A stretch of 64,000 bases of DNA from Amycolatopsis sp. CA-126428 (GTDB lineage Bacteria; Actinomycetota; Actinomycetes; Mycobacteriales; Pseudonocardiaceae), in NCBI RefSeq assembly GCF_002904335.1, contig NZ_PPHF01000155.1:1-64000 (forward strand). The letters run 5' to 3'. This document shows positions 15,953 through 24,608 of this stretch, one piece after another. The position numbers were made by a program, and so were the translations under genes. The first letter of the stretch is position 1. The number at the start of each line of letters is the position of its first letter. The notes under the pieces are model-generated. The model had not been told where the DNA came from, made no database searches, and worked only from the letters and a program-made list of their open reading frames with translations.

Positions 15953-16641
15953 CCGAGGTCCAGGGCCTCACCAAGCGGTTCGGCGACCGGACCGTCCTCA
16001 GCGGACTCGACCTGACCGTCGAGCGCGGCGAGTTCGTCGCCCTGCTCGGCCGCAGCGGGTCCGGCAAGTCGACGCTCCTGCGGGTCCTCGCCGGCCTCGA
16101 CGATGCCGTCGAAGGCGGCGTGGAAGTCACCGGGACCGTCTCGGTCGCGTTCCAGCAGCCGAGACTGCTGCCGTGGCGGAAGGTCTGGCGCAACGTCGTC
16201 CTCGGCCTGCGCCAGGACGGTGTGGCGAAGTCCCGCAACCGGGGCCTGGCCGAGAAAGCCCTGGCCGAGGTGCACCTGGCCGAGCACGCCGACGACTGGC
16301 CGCTGACGCTGTCCGGCGGCGAGGCCCAGCGCGTGTCCCTCGCCCGTGCGCTGGTGCGCGAACCCGATCTGCTGCTGCTCGACGAGCCGTTCGGCGCCCT
16401 GGACGCGCTCACCCGGATCTCCATGCACGGCCTGGTCCAGGACCTCTGGCGGCGGCACCGGCCGGGCGTGCTGCTGGTGACCCACGACGTGGACGAGGCC
16501 CTCCGCCTCGCCGACCGTGTCCTGGTGCTCGACGGCGGCCGGATCGTGGCCGCGCACCGGCCGCGCGAAACCGCCGATCACGACGACCTCCGCCGCCGCG
16601 TGCTGGCCGACCTGGGAGTGACCGAAGATGCTGTGGCGTAA
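15937..16641 (+). CDS. ssuB: Sulfonate ABC transporter ATP-binding protein
   Basis: Cytoplasmic ATPase of 234 residues with intact Walker A (GRSGSGKST), Q-loop (FQQPRLLPW), signature (LSGGEAQR), Walker B (LLLLDEPFGALD) and H-loop (THDVDEA). It powers the SsuC permease. The GTG start overlaps the end of the permease gene and the gene overlaps the start of the binding-protein gene, indicating a tight operon. Confidence 0.92.
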   Translation: MANPVAEVQGLTKRFGDRTVLSGLDLTVERGEFVALLGRSGSGKSTLLRVLAGLDDAVEGGVEVTGTVSVAFQQPRLLPWRKVWRNVVLGLRQDGVAKSRNRGLAEKALAEVHLAEHADDWPLTLSGGEAQRVSLARALVREPDLLLLDEPFGALDALTRISMHGLVQDLWRRHRPGVLLVTHDVDEALRLADRVLVLDGGRIVAAHRPRETADHDDLRRRVLADLGVTEDAVA

Positions 16642-17638
16642 GGGAATACTGGCGGTTGCGGCGGCTCTCGTGGTGTCCGCGTGCGGCACGGCGAGCGGCA
16701 ACGACCCCGCCGCCGTGCCGGCCTCGGTGAGCGCGGCCGACCTGGCGAAGGTGACGCTCAAGGTGGGCGACCAGAAGGGCGGCCTGAAGTCGCTGCTCAC
16801 CGCGGCCAACCTGCTGCAGGGGACGCCGTACAAGATCGAATGGGCGACGTTCACTTCGGGCCCGCCGCTGCTCGAAGCCGCCTCGGCCGGCGCCATCGAC
16901 ACCGGGCGCGTCGGCAACACGCCGCCGATCTTCGCGGCCGCCGCGAAGGCGAAGATCAAGGTGATCAGCGTGTCGCGCAGCAACGTCGAGCGGGAAGCCG
17001 TGCTCGTCCCGCCGGACTCACCGCTGCAGGACGTCGCTTCGCTGAAGGGCAAGACGATCGGCGTCGCGAAGGGCAGTTCGGCGCACGGGCAGCTGCTGAA
17101 CACCCTGCACAACAACGGTCTGTCCACGAAGGACGTCAAGCTGAGCTTTCTCCAGCCGTCCGAAGCGTATGCCGCGTTCACCCAGCACACGATCGACGCC
17201 TGGGCGATCTGGGACCCCTACACCGCGCAGGCGCAGCTCGAAGCGAACGCGCGGGTGCTGGCCGACGGCCGGGGCGCGTCGAACGGCCTGGCCTTCCTGA
17301 CCGCGAGCACGGCCGCACTCGGCGATCCGGGCAAGAACACGGCGCTGCGCGACTTCGCGGTGCGCGTGGTCAAGGCGCAGAAGTGGGCCGACACGCACCG
17401 CGACGCGTGGGCACAGGCGTGGGCCAAGGAGACCGGATTGAAGCTCGAAGTCGCGCAGAAGGCCGTCGAGGCGGGCCGCGACCGGCCGATCGTGCTGGAC
17501 GACTCCGTGGTGGCGTCCGAACAGCAGCTCGCGGACGCCTTCACCGACGAGAAGACTTTGCCGGGCAAGGTGGACTTCGCCGCCTTCGCCGACCGGCGGT
17601 TCGGTCCCGACCTGGACCAGGCGAGGAGCAACGGATGA
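16628..17638 (+). CDS. ssuA: Aliphatic sulfonate-binding lipoprotein
   Basis: Extracellular type II periplasmic-binding protein of 336 residues with signal peptide and lipobox (VVSACG, Cys about residue 19), so it is membrane-tethered. The SsuA/TauA pattern is clear: TLKVGDQKGG at the start of lobe 1, GAIDTGRVGNTPP, LKGKTIGVAKGSSAHG and IDAWAIWDPYTA. It delivers alkanesulfonates to the ssuBC transporter. Its stop overlaps the start of the monooxygenase gene (ATGA). Confidence 0.92.
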   Translation: MLWRKGILAVAAALVVSACGTASGNDPAAVPASVSAADLAKVTLKVGDQKGGLKSLLTAANLLQGTPYKIEWATFTSGPPLLEAASAGAIDTGRVGNTPPIFAAAAKAKIKVISVSRSNVEREAVLVPPDSPLQDVASLKGKTIGVAKGSSAHGQLLNTLHNNGLSTKDVKLSFLQPSEAYAAFTQHTIDAWAIWDPYTAQAQLEANARVLADGRGASNGLAFLTASTAALGDPGKNTALRDFAVRVVKAQKWADTHRDAWAQAWAKETGLKLEVAQKAVEAGRDRPIVLDDSVVASEQQLADAFTDEKTLPGKVDFAAFADRRFGPDLDQARSNG

Positions 17639-18738
17639 GCATCAGCCTGCACTGGTTCCTGCCCACCAGCGGGGACGGCCGCACGATCGTGGAACGCTTC
17701 CACGCCAACCGGTCCGCGGGCCCGGCCGCCCAGCGCGACCCGGACCTGGACTACCTGGCCCAGGTCGCCCGCGCCGCCGAGCGGCAGGGTTTCGAGGGCG
17801 TCCTGACGCCGACCGGCACGTGGTGCGAGGACGCCTGGCTCACCACAGCCGCGCTGATCCGGGAGACCACCCGGCTGAAGTTCCTGGTCGCGTTCCGCCC
17901 GGGCGTCATCTCACCGACCCTGGCCGCGCAGATGGCGGGGACTTTCCAGCGCCTGTCGGGCGGCCGGGTGCTGCTCAACATCGTCACCGGCGGCGACGCG
18001 GTGGAGCAGCGCCGCTTCGGCGACTGGCACGACCACGACGCCCGGTACGCACGGACGGACGAGTTCCTCACCATCGTGCGCGGGGTCTGGTCCGGCGAGC
18101 CGTTCAGCTTCGAAGGCGAGCACCTGCGCGTCGAAGGTGCGACGACGCTGGCCGCGCCGGATCCGGTGCCGCCGATCTACTTCGGCGGCTCGTCACCGGC
18201 CGCGCTGCCGGTCGCGGCGCGGCACGCCGACGTCTACCTGACCTGGGGCGAGCCGCCCGCGCAGGTGGCGGAGAAGATCGGCAAGGTCCGCGAGCTGGCC
18301 GGCGACCGGCCGATCCGGTTCGGGGTCCGGCTGCACACGATCTCGCGCGACACCTCGGCCGAGGCCTGGGCGGAGGCGCAGAAGCTGCTCGACGCGCTCA
18401 GCCCGGAGCAGGTCGCGAAGGCGCAGGCGCAGCTGGCCGCCAGCGAGTCGGTGGGCCAGCAGCGGATGGTCGCGCTGCACGGCGGCCGGACCGACGGCGG
18501 CGTCCGCGGGCTGGAGATCCACCCGAACCTGTGGGCGGGCGTCGGCCTCGTGCGCGGCGGTGCGGGGACCGCGCTGGTCGGCAGCCACGAGGAGGTCGCG
18601 GACCTGATCGAGGAGTACCACAGCGTCGGGGTGAGCGAATTCGTCTTGTCGGGCTACCCGCACCTGGAGGAGGCGTACTGGTTCGGCGACGGCGTCCGGC
18701 CCGAGCTGGCCCGGCGCGGCCTGCTCAAGGAGTACTAG
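17635..18738 (+). CDS. ssuD: FMNH2-dependent alkanesulfonate monooxygenase
   Basis: Bacterial-luciferase-like (LLM) oxygenase of 367 residues that cleaves sulfite from alkanesulfonates using reduced FMN. It begins SISLHWFLPTSGDGR and has the SsuD hallmarks LLNIVTGGD, the DWHDHDARYARTDEFL helix and the SGYPHLEEAYWFGDGV C-terminal segment. It needs a separate flavin reductase, not found here. Last gene of ssuCBAD; its TAG stop shares the CTAG tetranucleotide with the stop of the convergent sortase gene. Confidence 0.93.
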   Translation: MSISLHWFLPTSGDGRTIVERFHANRSAGPAAQRDPDLDYLAQVARAAERQGFEGVLTPTGTWCEDAWLTTAALIRETTRLKFLVAFRPGVISPTLAAQMAGTFQRLSGGRVLLNIVTGGDAVEQRRFGDWHDHDARYARTDEFLTIVRGVWSGEPFSFEGEHLRVEGATTLAAPDPVPPIYFGGSSPAALPVAARHADVYLTWGEPPAQVAEKIGKVRELAGDRPIRFGVRLHTISRDTSAEAWAEAQKLLDALSPEQVAKAQAQLAASESVGQQRMVALHGGRTDGGVRGLEIHPNLWAGVGLVRGGAGTALVGSHEEVADLIEEYHSVGVSEFVLSGYPHLEEAYWFGDGVRPELARRGLLKEY

Positions 18739-19340
18739 TCCCAGCGCGTCGAGGCGTAGACGACGATGTTGTCGCGGTAGGAGCGTTTCGCCGCGTCGAA
18801 GCTGCCGCCGCAGGTGATGAGCCGCAGCGCGCTGCCCGGCGCGGGTCCGTACACGGCGTCCGTCGGGAACGCGTCCTTCGGGTAGCGCTGGACGGCGTCC
18901 ACGACGAACCGGGTCTCCTGGCCGTCGGAGCGCGCGACGAACACCTGGTCGCCGCCCCGCAGGTCACGCAGCCGGAAGAACGGCGCCGGCCCGGCCCGGG
19001 AGTCGACGTGTGCGGCGATCACCGCCGGGCCCGGATCGCCCGGCACCGGGCCGGCGGCGTACCAGCCGACGTCCTCGAACCGCGCGGGCGGTTCCAGCTG
19101 GTGGGCGGCGCCCAGCCCGAGCGGGACGAGCGCGCCCGCGTCGACGCCGATGGCGGGGATGCGCAGCCGCAGCGGGCGGACGCCGGCCGGGGCGGGCAGC
19201 GGCTGCGGCCCGCCCGCGGCCGGCGGAGCCACCGACGAGGCCGGGACGGCGGGTGGCGGCGCGACCGGGGCTGCCGGGGCCGCCGAGCAGCCGGCGGCCA
19301 GCACGGCCACGACGAGCAGCGCGCCGGCGTCAGCGCGCAC
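18735..19340 (-). CDS. Class F-like sortase
   Basis: Cell-surface transpeptidase of 201 residues: a signal peptide with lipobox-like LAAGC (Cys18), a Pro/Ala-rich linker to about residue 55, then the sortase barrel starting RLRIPAIGV. The catalytic triad is visible: His111 (AAHVDS), Cys177 (ITCGGS) and Arg in the KRSYRDN loop (186 or 189). Class F sortases of actinobacteria are short and usually not beside pilus genes. It overlaps the DUF4397 gene by 11 bp, so that protein is its probable substrate. Confidence 0.88.
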   Translation of the reverse strand: MRADAGALLVVAVLAAGCSAAPAAPVAPPPAVPASSVAPPAAGGPQPLPAPAGVRPLRLRIPAIGVDAGALVPLGLGAAHQLEPPARFEDVGWYAAGPVPGDPGPAVIAAHVDSRAGPAPFFRLRDLRGGDQVFVARSDGQETRFVVDAVQRYPKDAFPTDAVYGPAPGSALRLITCGGSFDAAKRSYRDNIVVYASTRWD

Positions 19341-20169
19341 GAGCCGCCCGGCGCCCCACGAGCCGCGCGGCCAGCAGCCCGGCGGCCGCCGCGAACACCG
19401 GCCACAGCGGGGTGGACCCGGGCGCGGTGCCGCCGCCCCCGGTCTCGACGCCGAGCTTCGGCGGTTCGGGCAGCGACGCGCCGTCGGAGAGGGGGTTCGC
19501 CTTCAGCGCGCCGGCGCTCTCGGTGACCAGCAGCGACGTGGACGACCCGGCCTTGACGTCGACGTCGGCGGCCGACTTGACCGAGCCGCCGCTCAGCTGC
19601 AGCGGCCACCGTCCTTCCGGGACGTCCACATAGGACGACGTCTGGCCGTACGCCGCGTCCTTCGCGATGGTGAGACCCTGCGGTCCCGCCACGGTGACCG
19701 GCGCGATCGCCGCCGACCCCTGGACGACCCGGACGCGGCCCTTGCCCGCGGCCGGCGGGGTGAGGTCGTCGGTGACCAGGTCGCCCTTGAGCGTGCCGTC
19801 CGGGCCGTTCGCGAAGACCAGCAGCGAGTAGGCGTTGCGTTCGGCGACCTCGATCGTCGCCGACAGCGCGGGCGGCGTGGCCGGTGCGGCGTCGGCGGGC
19901 CGCATCGAGAGTGTGTACTTGCCGGGGCCGAGCGACGAGTACGGCGTGACCGCGCCGTAGCCGGCCTTGCGGATGACGACCTTCTCGGCCTGGCCGAAGG
20001 GCGCGAAGGAGATGTCCACCGGCGGCACCTTCGGCGACAGGTGGCCGACCCGGATCCAGCCGACGCCCGGGCCGGGGCCGGTCGCCGCCTCGGCCGTCAC
20101 CGGCGTCAGCGCGACGAACAGGAGGGCTGCGGCGGCCAGCCCGCCGGGTCTGAGGAGGAGGGTGCGCAT
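19330..20169 (-). CDS. DUF4397 cell-surface protein, probable sortase substrate
   Basis: Secreted 279-residue protein with a signal peptide (cleavage near AEAA, residue about 28), two DUF4397 beta-rich repeats (about 35-130 and 135-220, each starting near GxxRVxH/RVRVVQGS), a low-complexity linker, a hydrophobic helix (about 255-270) and a basic tail (RRAARAR). This is a sorting-signal layout. There is no LPxTG; the stretch GVETGGGGTAPG before the helix is the likely recognition motif (inference). Middle gene of a GT-C / DUF4397 / sortase operon. Confidence 0.82.
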   Translation of the reverse strand: MRTLLLRPGGLAAAALLFVALTPVTAEAATGPGPGVGWIRVGHLSPKVPPVDISFAPFGQAEKVVIRKAGYGAVTPYSSLGPGKYTLSMRPADAAPATPPALSATIEVAERNAYSLLVFANGPDGTLKGDLVTDDLTPPAAGKGRVRVVQGSAAIAPVTVAGPQGLTIAKDAAYGQTSSYVDVPEGRWPLQLSGGSVKSAADVDVKAGSSTSLLVTESAGALKANPLSDGASLPEPPKLGVETGGGGTAPGSTPLWPVFAAAAGLLAARLVGRRAARAR

Positions 20170-20187
20170 GGGAGGGGCCTTTCACCG

Positions 20188-21999
20188 TCAGGGGGAGGAG
20201 AACGGGACCAGCAGTCCCGGGGGTGCGAACAGCGGGTACGTGACGAGCACGCCGCCCGCGGTGCGGGCGACCGAGGACGGCCGGAACAGGTCGCGCTGGC
20301 CGGCGTAGAACGCCGCCGCGCCGTCCGCGCCGCCGGTCAGGAGCACCCGGCGGCGCGGTTGCCCGGCCGGGTCTTCGCCGGGGACGGCGGGGAACGCCGC
20401 GACGCCCACCGGCTGCAGGGCCGCGAGCGCGGCGATCGTCGCGATCAGCCGCGGGTCGGCGCGGCCCGCCCGCAGCACGGCGAGCGCGTCCGGGGCGCAG
20501 GTGATCCGGGCCGACGCCGCCAGCGCCGCACCCGCGTGGGTGCGCGCGGACTCCTCCGACGGCGCGGCCGGGTCGGCGGCGGGCAGGCCGAGGCGGGAGA
20601 CGGTGACCTGGCCGAACACCGCGGTCACGCCGGCGTCGGCCAGCGCGGTGCCGAGGGCCGGATAGCGGCTCCGGAGGCCGTCCGCGCCGGTGGCGAACAC
20701 GGCCCAGTCGGCGGGCGGGCAGCCGGCCGCGCACGCGGCGGCCGGGACGAGCAGCCCGGTCGGCCAGCCGGCCTTGGCGAACTCGGCCCACGCGCCGTCG
20801 TCGACGAGCACGCGCGCGCCGGAAGCGTTGGCCCGCAACCAGTCCTGGGCTTCGACGAGCGGTCCGCCGCGGCCGGTGGCGGGTCGCAGGGCGGGGTAGC
20901 CGTAGATCCAGCCGGTGGCGACCACGGCGACGAGCACCCCCGCGGCCAGCACGGTCCCGGGACCGCGGGCGCGTTTCCCCCGGTGCACGGGGACCCGCTG
21001 GCGCGCCAGGGCTTGGACGACCGCGGCGAACAGCAGGGGCGTGAGGGGCAGCAGCAGCGCGAGCACGGCGGTGTCCGGCACGCCGGGCACGAGCAGGGCC
21101 GCGACGAGGAGCAGGCCGGACACCGCGAGCGGCCGCAGGGCGGTGACGGCCAGCGCGGCCACCAAGGCGACCGTGGAGAGCACCGCCCACGAAGGGTCGA
21201 GAGCGACCCAATCGGCCACCGACGGCCGGCTCGCGGCCGCGAGGTGCGGGCGGAGCACGGCGGCCGCCGGGCCGAACGCGATGCCCAGCCCGAGGTTGAG
21301 CAGCACCGCCACCAGCGCCGCGCGGGCGGGCGCGCGCCGCACCAGCAGCCAGCCGGCGGCGGGCAGGAAGAGCAGCGCCAGCGGGGAGGTGAGCACCGCC
21401 GCGAGCAGGCAGACCGCGGCCGCGGCGTCGTGCCGGATCCGGGCGCCGGGCCGGGTGATGAGCACCAGCGCGCCGAGGAGCCACCCGACCGCCAGGTGCT
21501 CGACCACGACCAGCCGCTGCAGACCGAGCGCCAGCGGCGACGCCGCGACCAGCAGCACCGCGGCCGCCGCCGCCCACCGCGTCAGGCCGAGCCGGCGCGC
21601 CAGGAACCACAGCAGCACGGCACCGAGCACCGCGGCGACGAGCATGGTTTCGCGGACCGCCGCGAGCGCCGACGCCGAGCGCCCGAAGGCGTCGGAGACC
21701 ATCGTGTACGCCGTGAGCTGCCACCAGCCGAACGGGCTCACCCCGGCGCCGCCGGCGTCGGTGAACGGCGTGAGGTGCCCGAGCGCGTAGGCGTGGGCGA
21801 CGTTCGCGGCCTCGGCGGGCAGGGCCGGGGCGGGCGCGGCGAGGTACAGCACGCGCAGCCCGCCCGCCAGCGCCAGCAGGGCCAGCACGACGTCGAGCGA
21901 CAGCAACCGGTGTGCGGCCGGGAATCCGGTGGCCGCCGGTTCGGGAAGCGTCGCGGGGGAGCGGCCCGGGTCGGTCGTCTCCTGGCTGTGCTGGGCCAT
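20188..21999 (-). CDS. Multi-spanning membrane protein, GT-C glycosyltransferase-like
   Basis: 603-residue membrane protein with about ten or eleven hydrophobic helices (about 35-390) followed by an extracytoplasmic soluble domain (about 395-600). The first outer loop after helix 1 has an acidic residue in AEAANVAHAY, in the place where GT-C enzymes carry a catalytic acid, but the family match is loose. It is 18 bp upstream of the DUF4397 gene and likely works on cell-wall or surface glycan. A specific acceptor or sugar cannot be assigned. Confidence 0.6.
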   Translation of the reverse strand: MAQHSQETTDPGRSPATLPEPAATGFPAAHRLLSLDVVLALLALAGGLRVLYLAAPAPALPAEAANVAHAYALGHLTPFTDAGGAGVSPFGWWQLTAYTMVSDAFGRSASALAAVRETMLVAAVLGAVLLWFLARRLGLTRWAAAAAVLLVAASPLALGLQRLVVVEHLAVGWLLGALVLITRPGARIRHDAAAAVCLLAAVLTSPLALLFLPAAGWLLVRRAPARAALVAVLLNLGLGIAFGPAAAVLRPHLAAASRPSVADWVALDPSWAVLSTVALVAALAVTALRPLAVSGLLLVAALLVPGVPDTAVLALLLPLTPLLFAAVVQALARQRVPVHRGKRARGPGTVLAAGVLVAVVATGWIYGYPALRPATGRGGPLVEAQDWLRANASGARVLVDDGAWAEFAKAGWPTGLLVPAAACAAGCPPADWAVFATGADGLRSRYPALGTALADAGVTAVFGQVTVSRLGLPAADPAAPSEESARTHAGAALAASARITCAPDALAVLRAGRADPRLIATIAALAALQPVGVAAFPAVPGEDPAGQPRRRVLLTGGADGAAAFYAGQRDLFRPSSVARTAGGVLVTYPLFAPPGLLVPFSSP

Positions 22000-22094
22000 T
22001 GGACGGATCGTAGCCGCTCCCGATCACCGGTCCAGCTCGGGACGGTTACGTCAGCCGGACGGCCCAGTCGCGGGAAAAGCGTTGCCCGGCAAGA

Positions 22095-22880
22095 TTATTT
22101 CCCACCGCGCGGGCCGGAGCCGGCCAGGGTCCGGCTCAACGCCAGCGCGACCGTCCGGACGGCGGGCGCGACCCGTTCGGTCCGCATCCGGTTGGCCCAG
22201 CCGGAAATCGACACCGCCGCGACGGCGGCGCCGTGCGTGTCGAGCAGGGGACTGGCCGCGCACACCACGCCGACGCCGGATTCCTCGCGCTCCAGGGCGA
22301 TCCCTTCTTCCCGCACCCGGGTGAGCTGACGGCGCAGCAGGCCGGGTGCGGTGATCGTCCGCGCGCTCATCCGCGGCAGCCCGGCGTCGATCACCTGGTC
22401 CACCACGGATTCCGGGGAGAACGCCAGGATCGCCTTGCCGACGCCGGTGGCGTGCGCGGGGAACCGGCCGCCGATGCGCGAGGGCAGCGTCGGCGCGTCC
22501 GGCCCGCGCAGCACGTCGAGGTACACGACTTCGGTGCCTTCGAGGATCGCGAGGTGGACCGTGTTGCGCGTGGCTTCGCGCAGGTCGGCCAGGTACGGCC
22601 GGGCCGCCTCGACCAGGCCACGGCGGGGCGAGGCCAGTTGGCCGATTTCGAACAGCCGCAGCCCGAGCCGCACCGCGCCGGCCTCGCGTTCGAGCAGGCC
22701 GGTCTCGGCCAGGTGCCCGACGAGCCGGTGCACGGTCGTCTTCGCCAGCCCGGTCCGGCGGCCCAGCTCGGAGACGCCGAGGGTCTCGTCACCCGGCCGG
22801 AAGGCTTCCAGGAGCGCGGCGAGCCGGGCCGCGACGAGGCCGTCGCCGCTCGCGCCGTCGTTCCGCCCAGCGGTACGCAT
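22095..22880 (-). CDS. IclR-family transcriptional regulator
   Basis: 261-residue regulator with an N-terminal winged helix (about 18-75; LGVSELGRRTGLAKTTVHRLVGHL) and a C-terminal effector-binding GAF-like domain (about 90-255) containing GVGKAILAF and the GVGVVCAASPLLD core. Start chosen at the ATG at 22880; an in-frame upstream start (22928) would add 16 residues lacking family resemblance. Neither neighbour is an obvious catabolic operon, so target and ligand are unknown. Confidence 0.88.
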   Translation of the reverse strand: MRTAGRNDGASGDGLVAARLAALLEAFRPGDETLGVSELGRRTGLAKTTVHRLVGHLAETGLLEREAGAVRLGLRLFEIGQLASPRRGLVEAARPYLADLREATRNTVHLAILEGTEVVYLDVLRGPDAPTLPSRIGGRFPAHATGVGKAILAFSPESVVDQVIDAGLPRMSARTITAPGLLRRQLTRVREEGIALEREESGVGVVCAASPLLDTHGAAVAAVSISGWANRMRTERVAPAVRTVALALSRTLAGSGPRGGK

Positions 22881-22938
22881 GGGTTGAGTGTGCCCGATCC
22901 GCCGCGCGACTGTCACCGGGTCGGGCAAGGGAGGTGCG

Positions 22939-23529
22939 TCAGTGGCCGTCGGCGCCGAGGACGAGTTTCACGCAGTGCGCGACGAGCCGCTCGCGCGAGA
23001 CCTTCAGCGAGCCGTCGAGGTAGGCGACGAAGACGTTGGTCAGCGCGCCGACCAGCCCGACGGCGACCATCCGGCGCTCGGCCTCGTCGCCGTGGGTGAG
23101 CTGCTCGCCGACCAGCGCGGCGAACACCGGCAGCAGGTGCAGGCCGCGGCGGGTCAGCGCGGGGTCGGTGAGCGGGGCGAGCAGCAGCACCCGGCCCTTG
23201 CGGGGGTCGTCGACGATCAGCTCGACGAACGCGCGCACGGCGTTCTCCGCCCGCGACACCGGAGTGGGCGCGTCCCGTACCGCGTCGACGAGCGCCTGCC
23301 GCGCCTGCTCGCCGACGTGCTCGTAGACCGCCGCGACCAGTTCTTCGCGGTCGGCGAAGCTCTCGTAGAAGTAGCGCTCGGTCAGCTTCGCGTGCCGGCA
23401 CACCGCGCGGACGCTCGTCCCGGCCGAGCCTTCGGTGCCCAGCAGTTCCAGGCCGGCGGCCACGAGCTGCTCGCGCCGGAGCGCCTTCCGGTCGTCCAGC
23501 GTCGTGCCCGCCCAGGTCCGGCCCGGCAT
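22939..23529 (-). CDS. TetR-family transcriptional repressor
   Basis: 196-residue regulator with N-terminal helix-turn-helix (about 15-60: REQLVAAGLELLGTEG, TSVRAVCRHAKLTERYFYESF) and an all-helical ligand domain. The ATG at 23529 follows GAGGAGCT; a GTG codon immediately before it is possible. It is divergent from the DUF2236 gene with two palindromic operators between them, so auto-repression and control of the DUF2236 / LLM oxidoreductase genes is the straightforward reading. Confidence 0.9.
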   Translation of the reverse strand: MPGRTWAGTTLDDRKALRREQLVAAGLELLGTEGSAGTSVRAVCRHAKLTERYFYESFADREELVAAVYEHVGEQARQALVDAVRDAPTPVSRAENAVRAFVELIVDDPRKGRVLLLAPLTDPALTRRGLHLLPVFAALVGEQLTHGDEAERRMVAVGLVGALTNVFVAYLDGSLKVSRERLVAHCVKLVLGADGH

Positions 23530-23543
23530 CACAGCTCCTCGGT

Positions 23544-23589
23544 TGACTACAACTGTTGTCAGATCCTAGCCTGACAACACCCGTAGTCA
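23544..23589. promoter_or_regulatory. Paired palindromic operators for the TetR repressor
   Basis: Site 1 (23544-23561, tgactacaactgttgtca) and site 2 (23572-23589, tgacaacacccgtagtca) are each near-palindromic with TGACWAC / GTWGTCA half-sites. Site 1 reverse-complemented matches site 2 at 15 of 18 positions. The centres are 28 bp apart, in the gap between divergent tetR and the DUF2236 gene. Confidence 0.7.
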
Positions 23590-23615
23590 GTTTCGGACCC
23601 GACGAGGAGCCGCCG

Positions 23616-24608
23616 ATGACCCCCCAGCCGCTGGGGCCCGACTCGCTGACGTGGAAGTACTTCGGCGACTGGCGCGGCCTGCTGATCGGCCTGTGGGCCG
23701 GCTCCATGCAGAACCTGCACCCCGGCCTCGGCGCCGGCGTCGAGCAGCACTCGCGGTTCTTCGAAGAGCGCTGGCAGCGGCTGTTCCGTTCGCTCTACCC
23801 GATCGGCGGGGTCGTCTACGACGGCCCGCGCGCCCACCGGACCGCCCTCGAAGTCCGCGGCTACCACGACCGCATCAAGGGCGTCGACGCGCGGGGCCGC
23901 CGCTACCACGCGCTCGACCCGGACACCTACTACTGGGCGCACGCGACGTTCTTCGTCAGCACGATCCTCATCGCCGACCACTTCATGGGCGGCATCGGCG
24001 AGGCGGAGAAGCGGCAGCTGTTCGACGAGCACGTCCGCTGGTGGCGGATGTACGACATGACCATGCGGCCGGTGCCGGAAAGCTGGGAGGACTTCCAGCG
24101 CTACTGGAAGCACATGTGCACCGACGTCCTGGAGGACAACAAGGCCACCCGGGACGTCCTGGACATCCGCGGGCTCGGCAAGCCGCCGTTCCTGCCCTGG
24201 CTGCCGGACCCGCTGTGGCGGCCGGTCCAGCGGGTGGTCGCGCGCAACTTCGTCTGGCTGACGATCGGCCTGTACGACCGCGAGGTCCGCGACCTGCTCG
24301 GCTTCCGCTGGACCGAGCGCGACGCCCGGCGGCACCGGCGGTTCGGGAAGCTCGTCAACGCTCTGTTCACGCTCGTCCCGCACGACCGCCGCTACCACCC
24401 GCGAGCCCGCGCCGGCTGGCGTCGCGAGCGCGGCGAGGTGGCTCCGGGCGCGCCCTTGGTCGAAACTCCACCCAGGAACCTGCCGCCATGGACAGCTGTT
24501 GGGGGTCCAGGGGGCTCGCCCCCGGCCGGGTCCGGGGCTGGGCCCCGGAAACAATTGCGCGGGGCAAGCCCGAGCACTACACGCCGAACGTCTAGGAGGC
24601 TTTCGTGA
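23616..24608 (+). CDS. DUF2236 (MpaB/latex-clearing-like) oxygenase-family protein with altered C-terminus
   Basis: Putative haem-binding DUF2236 protein, 330 residues as it stands. The conserved region runs from DSLTWKYFGDWRGLL (about 8) through YYWAHATFF, DFQRYWKHM and DRRYHPRARAGWRRERG (about 270). After residue 289 the frame enters a GC-rich palindromic repeat and ends in an unrelated Ser/Arg tail. The expected family-like ending (GKPEHYTPNV followed by a stop) is still present in another frame at 24563-24595. The repeat therefore seems to have inserted close to the 3' end and shifted the frame. Activity may be retained since only the tail changes. ATG start; the extended frame overlaps the next gene by 4 bp. 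Confidence 0.8.
   Translation: MTPQPLGPDSLTWKYFGDWRGLLIGLWAGSMQNLHPGLGAGVEQHSRFFEERWQRLFRSLYPIGGVVYDGPRAHRTALEVRGYHDRIKGVDARGRRYHALDPDTYYWAHATFFVSTILIADHFMGGIGEAEKRQLFDEHVRWWRMYDMTMRPVPESWEDFQRYWKHMCTDVLEDNKATRDVLDIRGLGKPPFLPWLPDPLWRPVQRVVARNFVWLTIGLYDREVRDLLGFRWTERDARRHRRFGKLVNALFTLVPHDRRYHPRARAGWRRERGEVAPGAPLVETPPRNLPPWTAVGGPGGSPPAGSGAGPRKQLRGASPSTTRRTSRRLS
24499..24550. repeat. Palindromic GC-rich repeat, copy A (inside the DUF2236 3' end)
   Basis: Two adjacent stem-loops: 24510-24515 with 24518-24523 (gggggc/gccccc) and 24532-24538 with 24542-24548 (ccggggc/gccccgg). The layout gggggtcc - stem - ccgggtc - stem - aa matches, in reverse orientation, copies B (49892) and C (52626). It interrupts the coding frame of the DUF2236 gene. 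Confidence 0.7.
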
